Positions 61,658 through 64,000 of a DNA stretch of 64,000 nt are shown here, piece by piece. Numbering within the stretch: the stretch's first letter is position 1; every line of letters begins with the position of its first letter. Source of the DNA: SZUA-36 sp963774415 (GTDB lineage Bacteria > Pseudomonadota > Gammaproteobacteria > Xanthomonadales > SZUA-36). The notes under the pieces are model-generated. The model saw nothing but the letters and a program-made list of their open reading frames with translations, did not search any database and was not told the DNA's origin. Location of the stretch: NCBI GenBank assembly GCA_963774415.1, contig CAVZEU010000003.1, positions 186,001-250,000 of the forward strand. The letters run 5' to 3'. The translations under genes were made by a program, and so were the position numbers.

Positions 61658-63049
61658 TCAGCCGGTCCCGGCCAGTTTCCGGTCAGCCAGTTTGCGGCGT
61701 ACCTCGGCGTGCGCCGACTCGCTGAAGGTGAACCCAGCCAGCGCCCAGGCCCCAATCAGGTACACCCCTAGCGGGAACAGGGCGAAGAAACACAACATCG
61801 TCATCTTCACCAGTGGGGTTTGATCCGCCTTGGGCACGAAATTGGCCCACTGCAGCAGTGCGCCGGCCAACAACACCGTCAACCCGCCAGCGGCCTTGAC
61901 GACGAAATTCCAACAGGCGAAGTAGGTGCCCTCCTTGCGCTCCCCGGTATTGAGTTCGTCCAGGTCAATGATGTCACTTTGCACGGACGGGCTGAGGCTG
62001 CCGCCGCATCCCGCAGCGGCGCCGGTGGTCACCGCCATCAGGATCAATGGCCATACGTCTCCTTCCTGAAGAAAGATCATGCTGCCGTAAGCGAGCGCGC
62101 TTGCGATTAATGCGCCGACCCAGATTGGTTTCCGGCCGTAGGTCCGCGCGAGGCGCACCCACACGGGTACGCTGACAAGTGAACTCACCAGCCAGATCAG
62201 CAAGATCACCGGGCCGAAGCTTGGGCGCTTCAGCACATACTCGGTAATGTAGAGGGCCATCACGCCGGATACCGTCCTGCCGGTGTATTCGACAAAGGTG
62301 ACGGCCAACAGTCGGCGGGCGTGTTCATTCTTGGCGACATCAAAAAATGCCCGTACGGGCCGTGCGCCGCCACGGCCCTGGAACTCTCGATGTTCGCTGA
62401 GCGAGAGCGAGGCGAATACCAACATCGCAATCATCGCGACTGCGGCAACGGCACTGATTTGGAGCGCCAGGTGGCGTGTCGCTTCGGGGCCACTGGCTTC
62501 CGAGCGGATCAGGTAGGTGATGGCTGCCAGTCCAACGATCCAACCGGTAATCTCGGCGCCGAATCGATACCCGAAAAGACGGCTGCGAGAATGGCTGTCG
62601 AAGACCAGTTCGGCACCCAATGAGAAATGCGGCACCACAAACAGCGTGATGGCGGTGAAAAAGGCGAACACGGAAACGAAAGACCAGGCAACCAGGGCGC
62701 CCGGTCCCAGGGCTGCCGGCGGTGCAAAGGTTGCAACGAAGGTTATTCCAATGGGTACTGCGCTATACAGCAGCCAGGAGCGACGACGACCCATAGGATG
62801 GCGGGTGATATCGCTCAGGTAGCCGGCCAGGGGGTCCGTCACCGCGTCCCATAGCCGCCCCAGGCCAAAAATGGCGCCGACGACCGCCGGGGCGAGAAGC
62901 AGCGTATCGGTGGAAAACTTCATGTAGTACATGGTGAAGAGCATGTACATGAAGGCGTAGCCGGTAACGGGTAGCGCATAGGTAAAAGTCGTGGCGCGTG
63001 AAATTTCCGCACCGCTGATTGCGGAAACTGAACCGGCTGTCTGCGCCAT
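61658..63049 (-). CDS. GPH-family (sugar:cation symporter-like) MFS transporter
   Basis: 463 residues from ATG 63049 (ACAGGG upstream; GTG 63058 is also possible). Twelve helices. Signatures: FGLGRLWDAVTDPLAGYLSD (helix 2-3 Asp motif), RHPMGRRRSWLL and, in the second half, SVQSDIIDLDELNTGERKEGTYFACWNF. Family members carry sugars, glucuronides or other organic acids with Na+ or H+. The neighbouring CoA ligase suggests an organic acid substrate. Confidence 0.92.
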   Translation of the reverse strand: MAQTAGSVSAISGAEISRATTFTYALPVTGYAFMYMLFTMYYMKFSTDTLLLAPAVVGAIFGLGRLWDAVTDPLAGYLSDITRHPMGRRRSWLLYSAVPIGITFVATFAPPAALGPGALVAWSFVSVFAFFTAITLFVVPHFSLGAELVFDSHSRSRLFGYRFGAEITGWIVGLAAITYLIRSEASGPEATRHLALQISAVAAVAMIAMLVFASLSLSEHREFQGRGGARPVRAFFDVAKNEHARRLLAVTFVEYTGRTVSGVMALYITEYVLKRPSFGPVILLIWLVSSLVSVPVWVRLARTYGRKPIWVGALIASALAYGSMIFLQEGDVWPLILMAVTTGAAAGCGGSLSPSVQSDIIDLDELNTGERKEGTYFACWNFVVKAAGGLTVLLAGALLQWANFVPKADQTPLVKMTMLCFFALFPLGVYLIGAWALAGFTFSESAHAEVRRKLADRKLAGTG

Positions 63050-63094
63050 TATTCGCACCCTGTGTGCATGGCCTCCTCGTGTTGCGCGCTCCCT

Positions 63095-63886
63095 CTAACG
63101 AAGTACTTTACCGCGCGAAACACGGTGTTCTCCAGTACCGACAGTCATCATCGCTTCCACGCATTCGATGAGTGGAAGCGTTCGCAGCGACTGGATAACC
63201 GGGCCGTGCCAGACATTGATGGCGGGATCGGCGTCAAAGATTTCGACCGATCCCGTTCCGCGCCAGGCCTGCTTAAATGTATTGGGGCTGTGAAAGTAGG
63301 TTGCATAACTTAGCTCGGTATCGAGCCCGTCGGTCGTGGGCATGACTTTCCATCCGAGCACGTGAGCGTTTGCCGCCTGCACGTTGAGCTGTTGCAGAGC
63401 ACTTTCGTTCATGACTCCACCCTGTTCGAATTTGATTTCGATAAGAGGTCGCCCCGCGTCCGACAGAAGGGCCCGCCAGCAGCCGTTCTTACAGTAAGGG
63501 TTGGAAATCTCTGCGTACATTTTTGGCACACCGAATATTTCCCGGCCCAGGATGACGGCCAGGGCGTCGTTTTCCCACAAGGCCGGCCAATAGGTGCCAT
63601 CCGCGGTGTCGCTGGCGCCTTCGAAGCGCGCGTTTACGCTCATGCCCATCGCACACAACTCACCATTGGTTACCCAATCGAGATTATTGCTGAATCGGTA
63701 CATGAAACTGACGGCCGGTTTTCCCAGGAAGGTCACGTTCTCCGGAAGCATTGACCGCAGGGCTTCCGGATCGGTCAGGTACGTGACCCGGATGATCCTG
63801 TTGTACGGAAAGTAAGCAGTACTGATTGGCTCACCTGACTGTAGCAGGTGCGGCATGATGTTGTTACGGGAGAATGTAGGTGTCAT
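63095..63886 (-). CDS. Acetoacetate decarboxylase-like protein
   Basis: 263 residues. ADC-fold marks: VTYLTDPEALRSMLPENVTF, the loop ALWENDALAVILGREIFGVPKMYAEISNPY with a candidate Schiff-base Lys in VPKM, and a C-terminal PVIQSLRTLPLIECVEAMMTVG. Many ADC-like proteins are not decarboxylases but aldolase-dehydratases or unknown. First gene of the minus-strand operon with transporter, CoA ligase and rhodanese; the promoter would lie in 63887-64000, where I see no clear boxes. Confidence 0.85.
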   Translation of the reverse strand: MTPTFSRNNIMPHLLQSGEPISTAYFPYNRIIRVTYLTDPEALRSMLPENVTFLGKPAVSFMYRFSNNLDWVTNGELCAMGMSVNARFEGASDTADGTYWPALWENDALAVILGREIFGVPKMYAEISNPYCKNGCWRALLSDAGRPLIEIKFEQGGVMNESALQQLNVQAANAHVLGWKVMPTTDGLDTELSYATYFHSPNTFKQAWRGTGSVEIFDADPAINVWHGPVIQSLRTLPLIECVEAMMTVGTGEHRVSRGKVLR

Positions 63887-64000
63887 TGCTTGGTGATATC
63901 CGGTTGTTTTGGGTCGTTCTCGGCGCTCTCAGAGGATGAATTTCACCGGCGCGGTCATTTTCCGGCACCGAAGAAATAGCGAAACTCCAGCCCCCACCAG

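Overview
The window reads as chromosomal DNA of a GC-rich gammaproteobacterium. Evidence is the gene order rather than one marker: dsbD-tlpA-aroQ-accB-accC-prmA, rpmG-rpmB-radC beside dut-algC, and rsmG-parA-parB-atpIBEFHAGDC, an arrangement that normally lies close to the replication origin. A Chromatiales/Woeseiales/Xanthomonadales-like lineage is plausible but I cannot place it more precisely.

1-34.8 kb is dense housekeeping DNA: thiol-disulfide chemistry (dsbD, tlpA), shikimate and fatty-acid initiation genes (aroQ, accB, accC), prmA, thymidine kinase, a trans-sulfuration enzyme, mutM, a hydantoinase A-type protein, ribosomal proteins L33 and L28, radC, dut, a membrane-anchored phosphomannomutase, gshA, a five-gene oligopeptide ABC transporter, rsmG, parAB and a complete nine-gene F1Fo ATP synthase operon that ends at a clear terminator (34730-34757).

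34.8-58.0 kb is an accessory region with patchy, often AT-richer composition. It holds short genes of unknown function, truncated transposases (IS4, two IS256 types, ISAzo13), one intact REP-associated tyrosine transposase, pseudogenes, a 739-bp direct duplication, and two dispersed repeat families. Family A (core GGACACCCA, at least 11 exact forward cores) repeatedly marks the 3' break of an open reading frame. Family B (core GGGTCAGAGTAAA) is the kind of sequence seen around RAYT transposases. Recognisable non-mobile genes here include two GNAT acetyltransferases, a DUF4870 protein, a YCII protein, a DUF1554 secreted protein, MarC, a CadC-like regulator, a MarR/CPBP divergent pair, a cytochrome c, and an HNH endonuclease gene with a LexA (SOS) box, split by a 256-bp element with terminal inverted repeats.

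58.0-64.0 kb returns to ordinary chromosome: a secreted hydrolase converging on a minus-strand operon of acetoacetate-decarboxylase-like protein, GPH-type transporter, acyl-CoA synthetase and rhodanese.

I did not find an obvious new multi-gene defence or biosynthetic system. The best leads are repeat family A with its before/after pair at 41189 and 48542, the SOS-controlled HNH gene carrying three copies of a 16-bp palindrome, and an extra membrane segment in ATP synthase subunit a.
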